A DNA stretch of 35,786 nt from a virus. The translations under genes and the position numbers were made by a program. Each line of letters begins with the position of its first letter. Position 1 is the stretch's first letter. The stretch is from positions 1 through 35,786 of IMG/VR virus record IMGVR_UViG_3300021963_000360; one strand, written 5' to 3'. Shown here in pieces: positions 5,249-14,248 of the stretch. The notes beneath the pieces are model-generated. The model saw nothing but the letters and a program-made list of their open reading frames with translations, was not told the DNA's origin and ran no database searches.

Positions 5249-7933
5249 TTGTCCGAACGCAAGTCCTTACTGTTGCGCGTGAGCGATGCGCTACGCGCCT
5301 TGTCAGGGAGTGGTGAGTCCTCCCGCTCCATTATGCCGGTGACGTATCCGAACTTCCCCAACGGCATACAGCAGATGCAGTTGGTCCGTACAGCGGACCC
5401 GAGCGAGTACCGCCGCGATGGGCGGACTATCCGTGTGCAGGGCTTTAACGCCCATCCCGTCGTTCACGCTTGCATCCGGGTGGTCGCGGATATTATGGCC
5501 TCGGTGCCGCTGGTCGTGCTAAAGGAAAAGGGGAACTACGAGTCTCGCGTAGGCGATGACAACCCGCTCCAGAAGCTCCTCGACTACCCCGGCCCTCGGT
5601 TTACCGCTCGCCAGTTCCGCGCCAAGTTCGCCGTGGACTTCTTGGGCTACGGCAACGCGTTCTTCGTGATGGAGCGCCCGAGCGAGAACCGCCCGCCTGT
5701 GGCCCTGCGTCCGGTCAATGCCGAGTCGCTTCAGCAGGTCTGGATTGATACCGAGGGCGACCCGCGCCGGTACGACTACGCGAACTGGGCTGGCATCATC
5801 GTCAATGTGCTGACCGAGGATATGCTTCATTTCCGCGACTTGGAGATGGGGCGTCCGTTCGAGGCTGATGTGTTCGGCTATCCGCGTGGGGCAACGTCCA
5901 TCGGCTCCATCTTGGCGGACAACGAGGCCACGCAATACGTGCGGCAGGTGGTGACCAACGACGGCACCCCGACGTTCGCGGTGATTATGTCGGACGAGGC
6001 CACGACCGAGGACGCGGTGGCGATGCAGGACCGCTACACGGCCCGCGTGGTGGACCGAGGCAAGCGCGGTGTCCCGGCCTTCTTCGGCGCGGTCAAGGAC
6101 ATCAAGCCGCTCGGCTTCACGCTGTCCGACTTGGAGTTCCCTGACCTCCGGCGCGTCTCGCGTGAGGACATCTGCGCGGCGTTCGGCGTGGACCCTCGGA
6201 TGATTGGTATTGCCTCGGCGTCGAGCGACGGCGGACTGTCTGGCATCCAGTACGCGGAAGCTCGTGCGCGGCTCGTCCAGCACACCATCGAGCCGCTGTT
6301 CTCGGCTTTTGAGGACGAACTCAACCATTGGCTCGCGCCCGAGTTTGGCGATGTCTGGGTGACCTACGACCACGACATCTTGCGCGACCTCGTAGAGAAC
6401 GACACCGAGACCTCGACCCGTGTGCGGGCCGAGTTCGACGCTGGGCTTCGCACGTGGGAGGAGAGCCGCCGAGCCATTAAGCTCTCGCCGCTCCCCGAGC
6501 CGACCGATAGCTTGCTCAAGGTGATGGGGCGCGACCTCATCCCTGCCGCCGTCGCGGTCATCGACCCGTCCGCTATTCTCGACGCTCCGCCCGCCACCGA
6601 CAACGAGCCAGCCTCACCCGAGGCCCCGTCCAAGCCGACCACCGAGGTTGAGGTCGAGGAGGACGAGGAGGAAGAAGGCGAGTCGGAGGAGATGGAGGAG
6701 GAGGAAGCCGACGAGGAGGAGAGCGACGAGGACGAGGAGGAGGACGAGTCCCGCGCCGAGGAGGTCACGAACTTCCCCGAGGACGGCAACGACAAGAAGG
6801 TCACGCTCCGTAACTCGCAATACGCGTTGTTCCCCGTTGGCGAGGCCGAGGACTTGCAAGAGAACTTCCCCGAGATTTGGTCGAAAGGCGGCAACGTCAA
6901 GGGCAACGAACAGTTCCGCAAGCTCGCCCCGATTGCCAAGCGCGGCGGTGTCCCTGACGGCGAGGCCGAGGAGAACGCCATCCGGCTCCGTGAGGCGTGG
7001 GTCGCCCGGCATCGTGGAGACTTCCAGCTTGCCGGAGTCGTGGCGCAAATCAAGTGGCTCGCGGTCGGTGACCGAGGGCTGGACCATATGCGAAAGGTCA
7101 TCCGCGAGGCAAAGGACGCGCTGAAGGACCGAAGCCAGCCCGATGATGAGATGATGCGGAAGCGGGCCATCTGGGAGCGAGCGAACGCCGAACTGGACCG
7201 CACCGAGCAGACCTACAAGGCGACGGCAGAAGCGCTGTTCCGTGCCGAGCGTCCGAAGGTCACCAAGTCCATCTCCACGGCCCAGAGCTTTGCGGAGGCC
7301 CGTGCGCGAGTCCGTGCGGCCTACACGCCCGGTGGCGACCTCGACGAGAACTGGCGCGAGTCCTTCACCCCGCTCGTCTCCAAGACCTACGCCTTTGGCG
7401 CGAAGGAAGTCGCTGGGGCTGGGGCATCCATTGCCGCTGATACGGTCGAGGCGGGGCTGACCGGGCGGTCGGTCCAGACCGTGCGCGAAGCGATTCGTAA
7501 GCGCACCGAGCGCCTGTCGCGGCTCATTGGCGACACGACCGCGAAGGAAGTCTTGGCGGTGATTGAGGCGTCGGAGCGTGGCGGGCTGACGGTCACGGAG
7601 ACGTCCCGCCTTGTGGCCCGTGCGGTCTACGGCGAGGACAAGGTGACCACGCGGTCGGACGCGATTGCGCGGACGGAGGCGGCGGGGGCCTTGTCGCAGG
7701 GGTCGTGGGACCAAGCGAAGGAGATGGGCGACCTCTACCGCTCGAAGGAGTGGCTGGCGTTCAACGATGCCCGCACCACGCACGGCCCAGAGGGGTGCGC
7801 GGGCGAAGGCCGTATTCCGATTGACCAGCCGTTCCGCTCGAACGGCCTAATGTATCCGCTGGACCCGATGGGGTCGGCGTCCGAAGTCATCAACTGCCGC
7901 TGTGTGTTGGCATACAGCGACCTCCCAGCCTAA
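5249..7933 (+). CDS. Portal protein fused to MuF-like head morphogenesis domain
   Basis: About 894 residues. The first ~450 are an HK97/SPP1-type portal (AHPVVHACIRVVADIMASVP, then GYGNAFFVMER, then FGVDPRMIG). Residues ~464-505 are an almost pure Glu/Asp linker. Residues ~540-625 form a separate domain (EIWSKGGNVKGNEQF, then GVVAQIKWLAVGDRGLDHM) seen in other phage head proteins. The last ~150 are a Phage_Mu_F domain ending in INCRC at ~879-883. The portal is the dodecameric DNA gate; MuF proteins are minor capsid proteins that enter or line the head. The start is uncertain: TTG 5249 is chosen to keep the N-terminal SERKSLLLRV; GTG 5279 and ATG 5333 are alternatives, none with a strong ribosome binding site. 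Confidence 0.9.
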   Translation: MSERKSLLLRVSDALRALSGSGESSRSIMPVTYPNFPNGIQQMQLVRTADPSEYRRDGRTIRVQGFNAHPVVHACIRVVADIMASVPLVVLKEKGNYESRVGDDNPLQKLLDYPGPRFTARQFRAKFAVDFLGYGNAFFVMERPSENRPPVALRPVNAESLQQVWIDTEGDPRRYDYANWAGIIVNVLTEDMLHFRDLEMGRPFEADVFGYPRGATSIGSILADNEATQYVRQVVTNDGTPTFAVIMSDEATTEDAVAMQDRYTARVVDRGKRGVPAFFGAVKDIKPLGFTLSDLEFPDLRRVSREDICAAFGVDPRMIGIASASSDGGLSGIQYAEARARLVQHTIEPLFSAFEDELNHWLAPEFGDVWVTYDHDILRDLVENDTETSTRVRAEFDAGLRTWEESRRAIKLSPLPEPTDSLLKVMGRDLIPAAVAVIDPSAILDAPPATDNEPASPEAPSKPTTEVEVEEDEEEEGESEEMEEEEADEEESDEDEEEDESRAEEVTNFPEDGNDKKVTLRNSQYALFPVGEAEDLQENFPEIWSKGGNVKGNEQFRKLAPIAKRGGVPDGEAEENAIRLREAWVARHRGDFQLAGVVAQIKWLAVGDRGLDHMRKVIREAKDALKDRSQPDDEMMRKRAIWERANAELDRTEQTYKATAEALFRAERPKVTKSISTAQSFAEARARVRAAYTPGGDLDENWRESFTPLVSKTYAFGAKEVAGAGASIAADTVEAGLTGRSVQTVREAIRKRTERLSRLIGDTTAKEVLAVIEASERGGLTVTETSRLVARAVYGEDKVTTRSDAIARTEAAGALSQGSWDQAKEMGDLYRSKEWLAFNDARTTHGPEGCAGEGRIPIDQPFRSNGLMYPLDPMGSASEVINCRCVLAYSDLPA

Positions 7934-7948
7934 CCCGAGTATTGACGA

Positions 7949-9712
7949 ATGGCAGACCTCAAGATTTCGCAACTGACGGACGGCGGCGCGTCACAGGCCG
8001 CAGACGAGTACGTGGTGGCCCGCTCCGGAAGTAACTTCCGGATAGACGGCGCCAGCGTAGCGGCGGCGGCTACCTCGGTCGGCACCCTGACCTCGCTGAC
8101 GGTGAGCGGCACGACTTCGTTGAGCAATCGCATCGGGTTTAGCGCCAGCGCCAATCTCACGGCGGCAGGTCAAATCGGGCGACAGGCGGGGACTGGTCTA
8201 ACGCTCTGGCCTGTTGGCGGGACGACCTACGACTTCGTGATGTACAACGCGGCTGGTACGGCGAACGTGATGGCTGTGCCGACCGGAACGACGAACGCTG
8301 TGTTCGATGGCAACCTCATCGTGGACACCAACACGCTCTACGTCGATGCGGCGAACAACCGCGTGGGCGTGGGGACGGCGAGTCCGAGTGTTGGGCTAGA
8401 TGTTTCTGGGGCATCTGGAACAACGGCGGCAACGATTCGTGCAATCAATACTGGGACTGCTGTAGGCGATTATGCCATTTATCAGTTGAAGCAGGGAACT
8501 GGTTCAACGTGGCAGATGTTTGTCGGTGCCAATAACGACACGTTGACGTTTGGGCGTGGGGGCGTTGGGGACTATCTCTACTTGAACAACAGCGGCAACC
8601 TCGGCCTCGGGGTGACGCCGAGTGCGTGGGCATCAACGTGGAAGGCGCTTGAGTTTAGCTCGGCTACGCTGGCCTCTCGCACGGATGCGCGGGCGTTGTG
8701 GTTAAATAACAACGCCTACTTTGACGGCACGAACTTCAAGTACAAGAATACCGCTATCGCGCAGGCGTATGTGCAGGGAACGTCTGGCGAACACGCGTGG
8801 TTTAACGCCCCCTCTGGCACCGCCGGGAACACCATCTCGTTCACTCAGGCGATGACGCTGGATGCGTCGGGGAACTTGGGGGTGGGGACGGCAAGTCCAA
8901 ACTTGAGTGGTGGGTCATCTGGTGGTGTTGCGTTGACCCTGTCCGCATTTCAGAGCGGTCGCAATGCACTGCTCGAACTCAACGGCACTCGAACGAGTTC
9001 TGGTTTTTCGAGCTACATCCGATTCTTCAACAACGCCGCCGCGACGCCATTTGCCGACATTCAGGGATTGCGTGGCTCGTCCGATACGACTGGCGACTTG
9101 GCATTTGCCACCAGCGGCACCGAACGCGCACGCATCACGGCGGTGGGAACATTGAATGTCGGAACAAATCCTGATTCTGGAGCGGTAGGCGCATATCTTG
9201 CAGGATATAACGGATTTGCGGCACAAATAAGCAATAACCTGTTTTATAATTTCAGCGGCACAAATGCTACCGGGACACGCACTTTCTATGTTGAAGGTGA
9301 CGGCGATGTCTACAACACCAACGGCACCTATGGCACCATCTCGGACATCAAGCACAAGCAGGATGTCATTGACGCGCCGAGTCAATGGGATGACCTGAAG
9401 GCTATCCGGTTCCGCAAGTTCCGTATGAAGTCGGATGTCGAGGCAAACCCCGATGCGCCGTATCTGCTCGGTGTCGTGGCGCAAGAGCTTGAGCAGACCT
9501 CGCCGGGGCTAATCGAACAGCATCCCGACTTCGAGGAACAAGAGGTCACGGACGAGGACGGCAACGTCACGACCGAGCGGGTGCAGGTCGGCACCACCAA
9601 GACCGTCAAGTCGTCCATCCTGCTGATGAAGGCGGCGGTAGCCTTGCAGGAAGCGATGGCCCGTATTGAGGCGCTGGAAGTCGAAGTCGCCGCGCTGAAG
9701 GGTGGCGCGTGA
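7949..9712 (+). CDS. Tail fibre with C-terminal S74 intramolecular chaperone
   Basis: 587 residues. The N terminus (MADLKISQLTDGG..., DEYVVARSG) is a fibre-attachment motif of many environmental phages. The middle consists of beta-structured repeats of the type NRVGVGTASPSVGLDVSG, which return at about 310 (GNLGVGTASPNLSGG). From ~460 there is an endosialidase-chaperone (Peptidase_S74) domain: S465-D466 and K470 fit the Ser-Lys self-cleavage dyad, followed by the conserved LGVVAQELEQTSP and a C-terminal coiled-coil end (ALQEAMARIEALEVEVAALK). The domain trimerises the fibre and then cuts itself off. The fibre probably recognises the host surface. Its place inside the head module is odd. Part of the middle (about 9180-9290) is AT-rich, suggesting recombination. 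Confidence 0.85.
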   Translation: MADLKISQLTDGGASQAADEYVVARSGSNFRIDGASVAAAATSVGTLTSLTVSGTTSLSNRIGFSASANLTAAGQIGRQAGTGLTLWPVGGTTYDFVMYNAAGTANVMAVPTGTTNAVFDGNLIVDTNTLYVDAANNRVGVGTASPSVGLDVSGASGTTAATIRAINTGTAVGDYAIYQLKQGTGSTWQMFVGANNDTLTFGRGGVGDYLYLNNSGNLGLGVTPSAWASTWKALEFSSATLASRTDARALWLNNNAYFDGTNFKYKNTAIAQAYVQGTSGEHAWFNAPSGTAGNTISFTQAMTLDASGNLGVGTASPNLSGGSSGGVALTLSAFQSGRNALLELNGTRTSSGFSSYIRFFNNAAATPFADIQGLRGSSDTTGDLAFATSGTERARITAVGTLNVGTNPDSGAVGAYLAGYNGFAAQISNNLFYNFSGTNATGTRTFYVEGDGDVYNTNGTYGTISDIKHKQDVIDAPSQWDDLKAIRFRKFRMKSDVEANPDAPYLLGVVAQELEQTSPGLIEQHPDFEEQEVTDEDGNVTTERVQVGTTKTVKSSILLMKAAVALQEAMARIEALEVEVAALKGGA

Positions 9713-10110
9713 TAGCGTGGCTCAAAGGCATCGGGCGGCAACTGCTTCGGGCCTTCGGGCTGGGCAAGCCGAACCCGCCGCTCAACTGGGGGCAGACCGT
9801 GTTCCCCGTCGAGGACCGTGCCAAGCTCGACGCCCTCTGGGTCGCCCAACACGCGATTGTCACGGGGCGGGGCGGGACGGCGGTTAATCATTCACCGGAT
9901 GAATTGCGGTATGGGATATACGCCTACGACCGCTTCCCCGACGGCTCGACCCATTGGGGCAAGTACTGGAAGCACAGCCGGGTCATCGTGGTATTAAAAC
10001 AGCACGAGGACAACACGGCCCTCTGGTCGCATGAAGTGCGGCATGACGTACTAGGCACCGAAGAACACCCCGCGTTATACTTCAACGGCAGTTCTCTCAA
10101 CCTTCCTTGA
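9709..10110 (+). CDS. HExxH putative metalloprotein, 133 aa
   Basis: GTG at 9709 overlaps the fibre stop. The key feature is SHEVRHDVLGTEEHP, an H108-E109-x-x-H112 zinc-peptidase motif with further histidine and acidic residues soon after. The N terminus is basic-hydrophobic (IAWLKGIGRQLLRAFGLG). Small HExxH proteins occur next to fibre or head genes in other phages; none I recall has an assigned substrate. It could process a head or fibre protein or be a non-catalytic structural protein. Confidence 0.55.
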   Translation: MIAWLKGIGRQLLRAFGLGKPNPPLNWGQTVFPVEDRAKLDALWVAQHAIVTGRGGTAVNHSPDELRYGIYAYDRFPDGSTHWGKYWKHSRVIVVLKQHEDNTALWSHEVRHDVLGTEEHPALYFNGSSLNLP

Positions 10111-10115
10111 GGCTT

Positions 10116-10271
10116 ATGACAGAGACCCCGCAGAACGTCACTATCCCTGCCACGCTCGCCGTGGGCATCCTCAACTATATGCGTCAGCGTCCCTACGCCG
10201 AGGTTGCGGCTGGGGTACAGGCGCTTGAAGCGGTCCTAAACGAGCAACTGCCAAAGGCCGAACCGGAGTAA
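10116..10271 (+). CDS. Small conserved phage protein, 51 aa
   Basis: ATG at 10116, 5 bp after the previous stop, ending 3 bp before the protease. The sequence (TLAVGILNYMRQRPYAEVAAGVQALEAVL) has an amphipathic, helix-forming pattern seen in tiny proteins next to head or tail genes in many phages. A structural or chaperone role is possible. Function unknown. Exact packing between neighbours supports a real gene. Confidence 0.6.
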   Translation: MTETPQNVTIPATLAVGILNYMRQRPYAEVAAGVQALEAVLNEQLPKAEPE

Positions 10272-10274
10272 CCG

Positions 10275-11078
10275 ATGAAGTCCACGCGCTACCACCTGAC
10301 CGAAGCCGCCCCACAAATCCGTGCCGAGTCTGACCTCCCGCCCGGTATCGCAGGGCGCGTGTCGGGCGTGGCGCTGACCTACGAGGTGGTGGACAGCTAC
10401 CAGACGATGTTCGCCCGCGAGTCTGCCAAGCGAACCATCAACAACAAGGTCTCGGCCCGCAAGGTTCCGCTCCTGATGGACCACGAACGGACCAGCAAGG
10501 CGCACGTGGGCGTGGTCACGGAGATGCGGGAGATGGGCGATGCGGTCGTGATGACCGCCGACATCTTTGACACTGCCGACGGTCGGGCCGCGCTGGAGTA
10601 CGTCAAGGCGGTATTGGCAAGCGGAGCCTCGACGGGGTTCAGCATCGGGTTTATCCCGCGAGCCTCGGAAATGGTCACCGTCAATGGCAAGCCGGTCGAG
10701 CGGTTCACCGAGATTGAACTGCGCGAGGTGAGCATTACGCCGATGCCTGCCGTGCCGGGGGCGGAGATTGCCTCGGCGCGTAATGAGGATATGGAGACCA
10801 CCGACCCGGTGGCTCAACTGGAGGAGGAGGAGTCGCCCGAGCGCACGGACGATGAACTCCTGCTACTTGCCGCTCGTGCCGCGTTGGATGCGCTTTCCGA
10901 CGAAGCACGGATGGCATTGCTGGACTCGTACAAGCCCACGCCTACCATGACCGAGACGGCTTCGTCTGACGCCCCTGTGGTGTTGGATACGCCCACCTCG
11001 ACGGACAGCACGGCACGGTACGCCAAGATGGAGGACCGTATCAAGGCGGTGCGGTCATCGTTCGTCCTACCCAAGTAA
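10275..11078 (+). CDS. HK97-type prohead protease (S78)
   Basis: 267 residues. The catalytic triad can be placed: H70 in LLMDHER, S123 in GASTGFSIGF, and E151 in EIELREVSITPMP, in the order of the HK97 family protease. The protease removes the delta domain of the capsid protein once the prohead is complete and then digests itself. Residues ~170-267 are acidic and low-complexity, then end in a helix (ARYAKMEDRIKAVRSSF), which could serve as scaffold. It lies just before the capsid gene, as is usual. Confidence 0.93.
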   Translation: MKSTRYHLTEAAPQIRAESDLPPGIAGRVSGVALTYEVVDSYQTMFARESAKRTINNKVSARKVPLLMDHERTSKAHVGVVTEMREMGDAVVMTADIFDTADGRAALEYVKAVLASGASTGFSIGFIPRASEMVTVNGKPVERFTEIELREVSITPMPAVPGAEIASARNEDMETTDPVAQLEEEESPERTDDELLLLAARAALDALSDEARMALLDSYKPTPTMTETASSDAPVVLDTPTSTDSTARYAKMEDRIKAVRSSFVLPK

Positions 11079-11093
11079 CGAGAGAACACGACA

Positions 11094-12452
11094 ATGAAGG
11101 CCCCACTGGTTTCCAAGAACCGCGCCGCGAACGAGTTCCGCGAGCAGGCGCACAAGCTCCGTGCGGAGCTGATGGACCCGACCGCCAGCTTCACGGCGGA
11201 GGAAGTTGAGAAGCGCACCGCTGACATCCGTGCGCTTGAGATGCGGGCGCAGTCTGCCGCCGAGTTCACCGCTGATGCCGAGGTCGCCCGTCAGGGTGGC
11301 GACGAGGGCCTTGTGCGGATGGACGTCAGCGGTGCTGACCGCACCGAGTTTGCTGGGATGAAGGACGCGAGCGAGAAGGTCCGCTCGGTTCTCGTCAAGG
11401 CGTTCCCCTCCATCGGCTCGTATGTCCGCGCCGTGGCGAAGGGGCCGGCGAATGCGAAGGAGGCCGAGGCGCTTCGCACGGTCGATATGATGACCCGCAC
11501 CATCACCGGCTCGACCAACGGTGGTGAGTTCCTCCTCCCGCTCTCGCAGGTTCCCGAGATTTTCTCGGTGAGCAATGCCCAGCCGGGTCTGTTCCAGTAC
11601 GCCCGCCGCTACAACGTGCCGGGCCGTTCGCTCCGTATCCCGTACCTCCTGCAGGACGAGGGGACTTCGACCCTTAACCGCCCGATGGCGGGTAAGATTG
11701 CGAACGTCACCATCGTTGGCGAAGGCGCGACCAAGCCGGAGCGTGACCCGAACTTCGGTCAGCGTCTCCTCACGATGTATAAGTACGCCGCTGTGACGGA
11801 GTTCGGTGACGAACTGCTTGGCGATGACTTCACCGGCGAGCTTCCCGCCGAGGTGACTGCCGCCGTCGGCGGGCAGGTCATCAACAAGATTAACGAGGAC
11901 ATCACCATCGACGGCACCGGGTCGAGCCAGCCGCTCGGCGCGTTCAACACCAACAACTCGGCGCTTCTCAAGGTCGTGCGTCAGACCGCGAACGAGTTCA
12001 AGGCGCGTGATGCCTTCCAGATGTATGAGCGTCACACCCACGGCCCGAACTCGGTGTGGATGATTTCCCGCCGCGTGCTGGCCCAGTTGTTCGCGATGCA
12101 GACCACGAACAACACGATGGTCACGTGGATTCCGAACCTCCGCGACAAGCCCCAGATGACCCTCCTCGGGCTTCCGGTCATTGTCACGGACCTCCTCCCG
12201 ACGCTCGGGACCGAGGGCGATGTGGCGCTGGTGAACGGCGACTTCTACGCGATGGGCCTCCGTCAGGCTCTCACGGTCGAGTCCTCGATTCACTACAAGT
12301 TCGTGAACGACATCACCACGTACCGGTTCGTTGCTCGCGCCGGGGGCATCCCGCTCCCGACCTCGACCTATGCCTACGCGATTGACTCGTCGGGCAACAA
12401 GGTTGACGAGCATAGCCCGTTCGTCGTGCTGGACAACACGGCCTCTGCGTAA
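11094..12452 (+). CDS. Major capsid protein (HK97 fold)
   Basis: 452 residues. The first ~110 are charged and helical (delta/scaffold domain: NRAANEFREQAHKLRAELMD), expected to be cut by the upstream protease. The rest shows the usual HK97 landmarks: GGEFLLPLSQVPEI, LFQYARRYNVPGRSLRIPYL (N-arm and E-loop), EFGDELLGDD, INEDITIDGTGSSQPLGAFN and the C-terminal P-domain strand YRFVARAGGIPL. It is followed by a strong hairpin. Confidence 0.95.
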   Translation: MKAPLVSKNRAANEFREQAHKLRAELMDPTASFTAEEVEKRTADIRALEMRAQSAAEFTADAEVARQGGDEGLVRMDVSGADRTEFAGMKDASEKVRSVLVKAFPSIGSYVRAVAKGPANAKEAEALRTVDMMTRTITGSTNGGEFLLPLSQVPEIFSVSNAQPGLFQYARRYNVPGRSLRIPYLLQDEGTSTLNRPMAGKIANVTIVGEGATKPERDPNFGQRLLTMYKYAAVTEFGDELLGDDFTGELPAEVTAAVGGQVINKINEDITIDGTGSSQPLGAFNTNNSALLKVVRQTANEFKARDAFQMYERHTHGPNSVWMISRRVLAQLFAMQTTNNTMVTWIPNLRDKPQMTLLGLPVIVTDLLPTLGTEGDVALVNGDFYAMGLRQALTVESSIHYKFVNDITTYRFVARAGGIPLPTSTYAYAIDSSGNKVDEHSPFVVLDNTASA

Positions 12453-12477
12453 GCCGAGAGCCAAGCGGACAGTCTGT

Positions 12478-12503
12478 GCGGAGGGGGCCATCACCCCCTC
12501 CGC
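12478..12503 (+). terminator. Strong hairpin after the capsid gene
   Basis: A perfect 10-bp GC-rich stem (GCGGAGGGGG with CCCCCTCCGC) closes a 6-base loop, CCATCA. It starts 26 bases after the capsid stop. No T-run follows, so it may act as an attenuator, a Rho-assisted terminator or an mRNA-stabilising 3' end that raises capsid output. Confidence 0.6.
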
Positions 12504-12540
12504 TTCGGCGCTTCCGTCAGCAGTTGAGGTGACCGTCCGT

Positions 12541-13704
12541 GTGAAGGCCCTGATTAACGGACAGGTATATGAGAAGGGCCAACAGATGATGCTCTCCACG
12601 GCACAAGCCGAGGAGCTATTTGCGGGAGGGGTGGTGGCGTCTCGGGAGCAGATTGACCGCGTGTGGGCGAGTGCAGGCCGGATACTGTCTCCGGGCCTTA
12701 TCTCCTCGCACTACACGGCAACGCCCTACGACCCGTCCGCGCTCAAAGTCTTACAACTGACCGCCTACGACCCCGGCTCGGCGGTCTATCGCTACCACTC
12801 GGCGGCGAACACGGTGCCGGGCGTGGTGTCGGCACTCGTCCGCTACGGACATACGAACAAGCATTGCGACCTCCGCCAATGGGATACCGACATTGACTCG
12901 ACCACCATCCAGTTGCTTTACGAGACAGCGGATGTGGTGCATAGCCATATGGACTACTGGGTCTTGCGGAACCAGCTTCGGCGGGGGACGCGGGACGGCC
13001 TGATGCAAGCCCTGACCTATCACGGCTCGGTCGACCCCGGCAATATGGCTGGCTCGGTCAAGGTCAACGACGGCGGGAACGATGACCGAATGGACGCCAT
13101 CTGCTTCGGCGCCAGACCCTACCACCACCGCCTCGGCATCAAGCATTGGCTTCCTATCCCGATGCCGGTCGATGACTACCAGCAGATTGCAAAAGAAGAA
13201 GCCGTCAAGTCCAAGACGTTCCGCGTGGCGCACAGCCCGACGATGCGGCGCATCAAGGGGACGCAGGAGTTCCTTCGGGCCTGCGACTACCTCAAGATGC
13301 ACGAAGGCATTGACATTGAGCCGGTGCTGATTGAGGGGATGGAACACGGCGCGGCCCTGCGGCTGAAGGCGTCCTGCGATGCGGTGTTCGATAGCTTTTG
13401 GTTGGGAATGCAGGGGTCGGGCTTGGAGGGCGGGGCGATGGGCAAAGCGGTCATTGCGGGCGACCCCAAGGCGCAGAACGATTTGGTGAAGCTCGGCATT
13501 CCGGTGCCGTGGACGGTGGCAAACGACGAAACCCAACTGAAGCAGGTCTTGGCGAAACTCGCGAAAGACCGTAGCTTCTATGCGGCAGAAGTTGAGCGGG
13601 TGCATCAGTACGTGCGGACCTACCACGACTACCCGGTGGTGGGGGCGAAGTACGCGGCAATCTTGACCGAGGCAAAGCGCAATGGCCCTCCCTACCGTAG
13701 CTGA
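12541..13704 (+). CDS. GT-B-like glycosyltransferase with head-accessory-like N terminus, 387 aa
   Basis: GTG at 12541 with GAGGTG 9 bases upstream; GTG 12529 is the alternative. Residues 1-35 (VKALINGQVYEKGQQMMLST, then AEELFAGGVVA) resemble the small beta-rich proteins many phages encode right after the capsid gene. The remainder looks like a GT-B enzyme: YRYHSAANTVPGVVSALVR, ADVVHSHMDYW (N-domain), and near the C terminus IEPVLIEGMEHG, ASCDAVFDSFWLGMQGSGLE and GAMGKAVIAGD, the donor-site region of GT4-like enzymes. It is divergent: the usual E-x7-E pair is not clear. Lying between capsid and connector genes suggests action on the virion (inference). Its 3' end overlaps the next gene by 23 bp. 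Confidence 0.65.
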   Translation: MKALINGQVYEKGQQMMLSTAQAEELFAGGVVASREQIDRVWASAGRILSPGLISSHYTATPYDPSALKVLQLTAYDPGSAVYRYHSAANTVPGVVSALVRYGHTNKHCDLRQWDTDIDSTTIQLLYETADVVHSHMDYWVLRNQLRRGTRDGLMQALTYHGSVDPGNMAGSVKVNDGGNDDRMDAICFGARPYHHRLGIKHWLPIPMPVDDYQQIAKEEAVKSKTFRVAHSPTMRRIKGTQEFLRACDYLKMHEGIDIEPVLIEGMEHGAALRLKASCDAVFDSFWLGMQGSGLEGGAMGKAVIAGDPKAQNDLVKLGIPVPWTVANDETQLKQVLAKLAKDRSFYAAEVERVHQYVRTYHDYPVVGAKYAAILTEAKRNGPPYRS

Positions 13705-14248
13705 CCTAAAGACCTATCTACGCATTGAAAGCAACGCCGAGAATGCGTTGCTTCAGGCGTTACTCGACCGGGCAAAGGCGCAGATGGAAGTCTGGACCGA
13801 TGTGCCGGTCACCGCTGTTAGCACGACGGCGGTGGACAGGGCGGATACGATTGACCCCCAGCCCTGCCTCTCGCTCATCTTTCCCCAGCGGCCTATTGGC
13901 ACCACGGCGACCATCGTGGACTCCGAGGGCGTGACGGTCCCGGCGACCGACTACACTATCAATCAAGCCTCGGGCGTGATTTACGCCAATGCGGGCTACT
14001 CGTTCCCGTATGGCCCCTACACCATTACCACCAACTGCGGACTGTCTCTACGGGGCGATTACGCGAGAATAGAGCCGGTTCTGTCGCAATGCATCATCGA
14101 CTTGGCGGCGGACCTCTATCAAAAGCGCACCCCAAATGCCGCCAATGAGACGGCGGCTGGTACCTCGATTAGCTGGGATGTCTCGCGGGATACGGCGGCT
14201 CGGGTGCTAAAGGTGCTTCGGACGTTTAAGCTCGCGGTGGCTGGCTGA
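13682..14248 (+). CDS. Head-tail connector protein (gp6-like)
   Basis: 188 residues. TVADLKTYLRIESNAENALLQALLDRAKAQME is the classic opening of phage head-tail connector (gp6/gp15-type) proteins, two helices that seat on the portal, with a C-terminal helix (RIEPVLSQCIIDLAADLYQKR) completing the bundle. Residues 60-120 form an inserted beta-rich part (IFPQRPIGTTATIVDSEGVTV). It forms the first ring under the portal. The stop is one base into the next start. Confidence 0.88.
   Translation: MALPTVADLKTYLRIESNAENALLQALLDRAKAQMEVWTDVPVTAVSTTAVDRADTIDPQPCLSLIFPQRPIGTTATIVDSEGVTVPATDYTINQASGVIYANAGYSFPYGPYTITTNCGLSLRGDYARIEPVLSQCIIDLAADLYQKRTPNAANETAAGTSISWDVSRDTAARVLKVLRTFKLAVAG

Noticed and set aside
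11067-12599. Long open frame on the - strand across the capsid gene (510 codons)
   Set aside because: It mirrors a highly GC3-biased capsid gene; such shadows arise from codon bias. It is rich in R, H, L and V, has no motif and has no neighbours on its strand.
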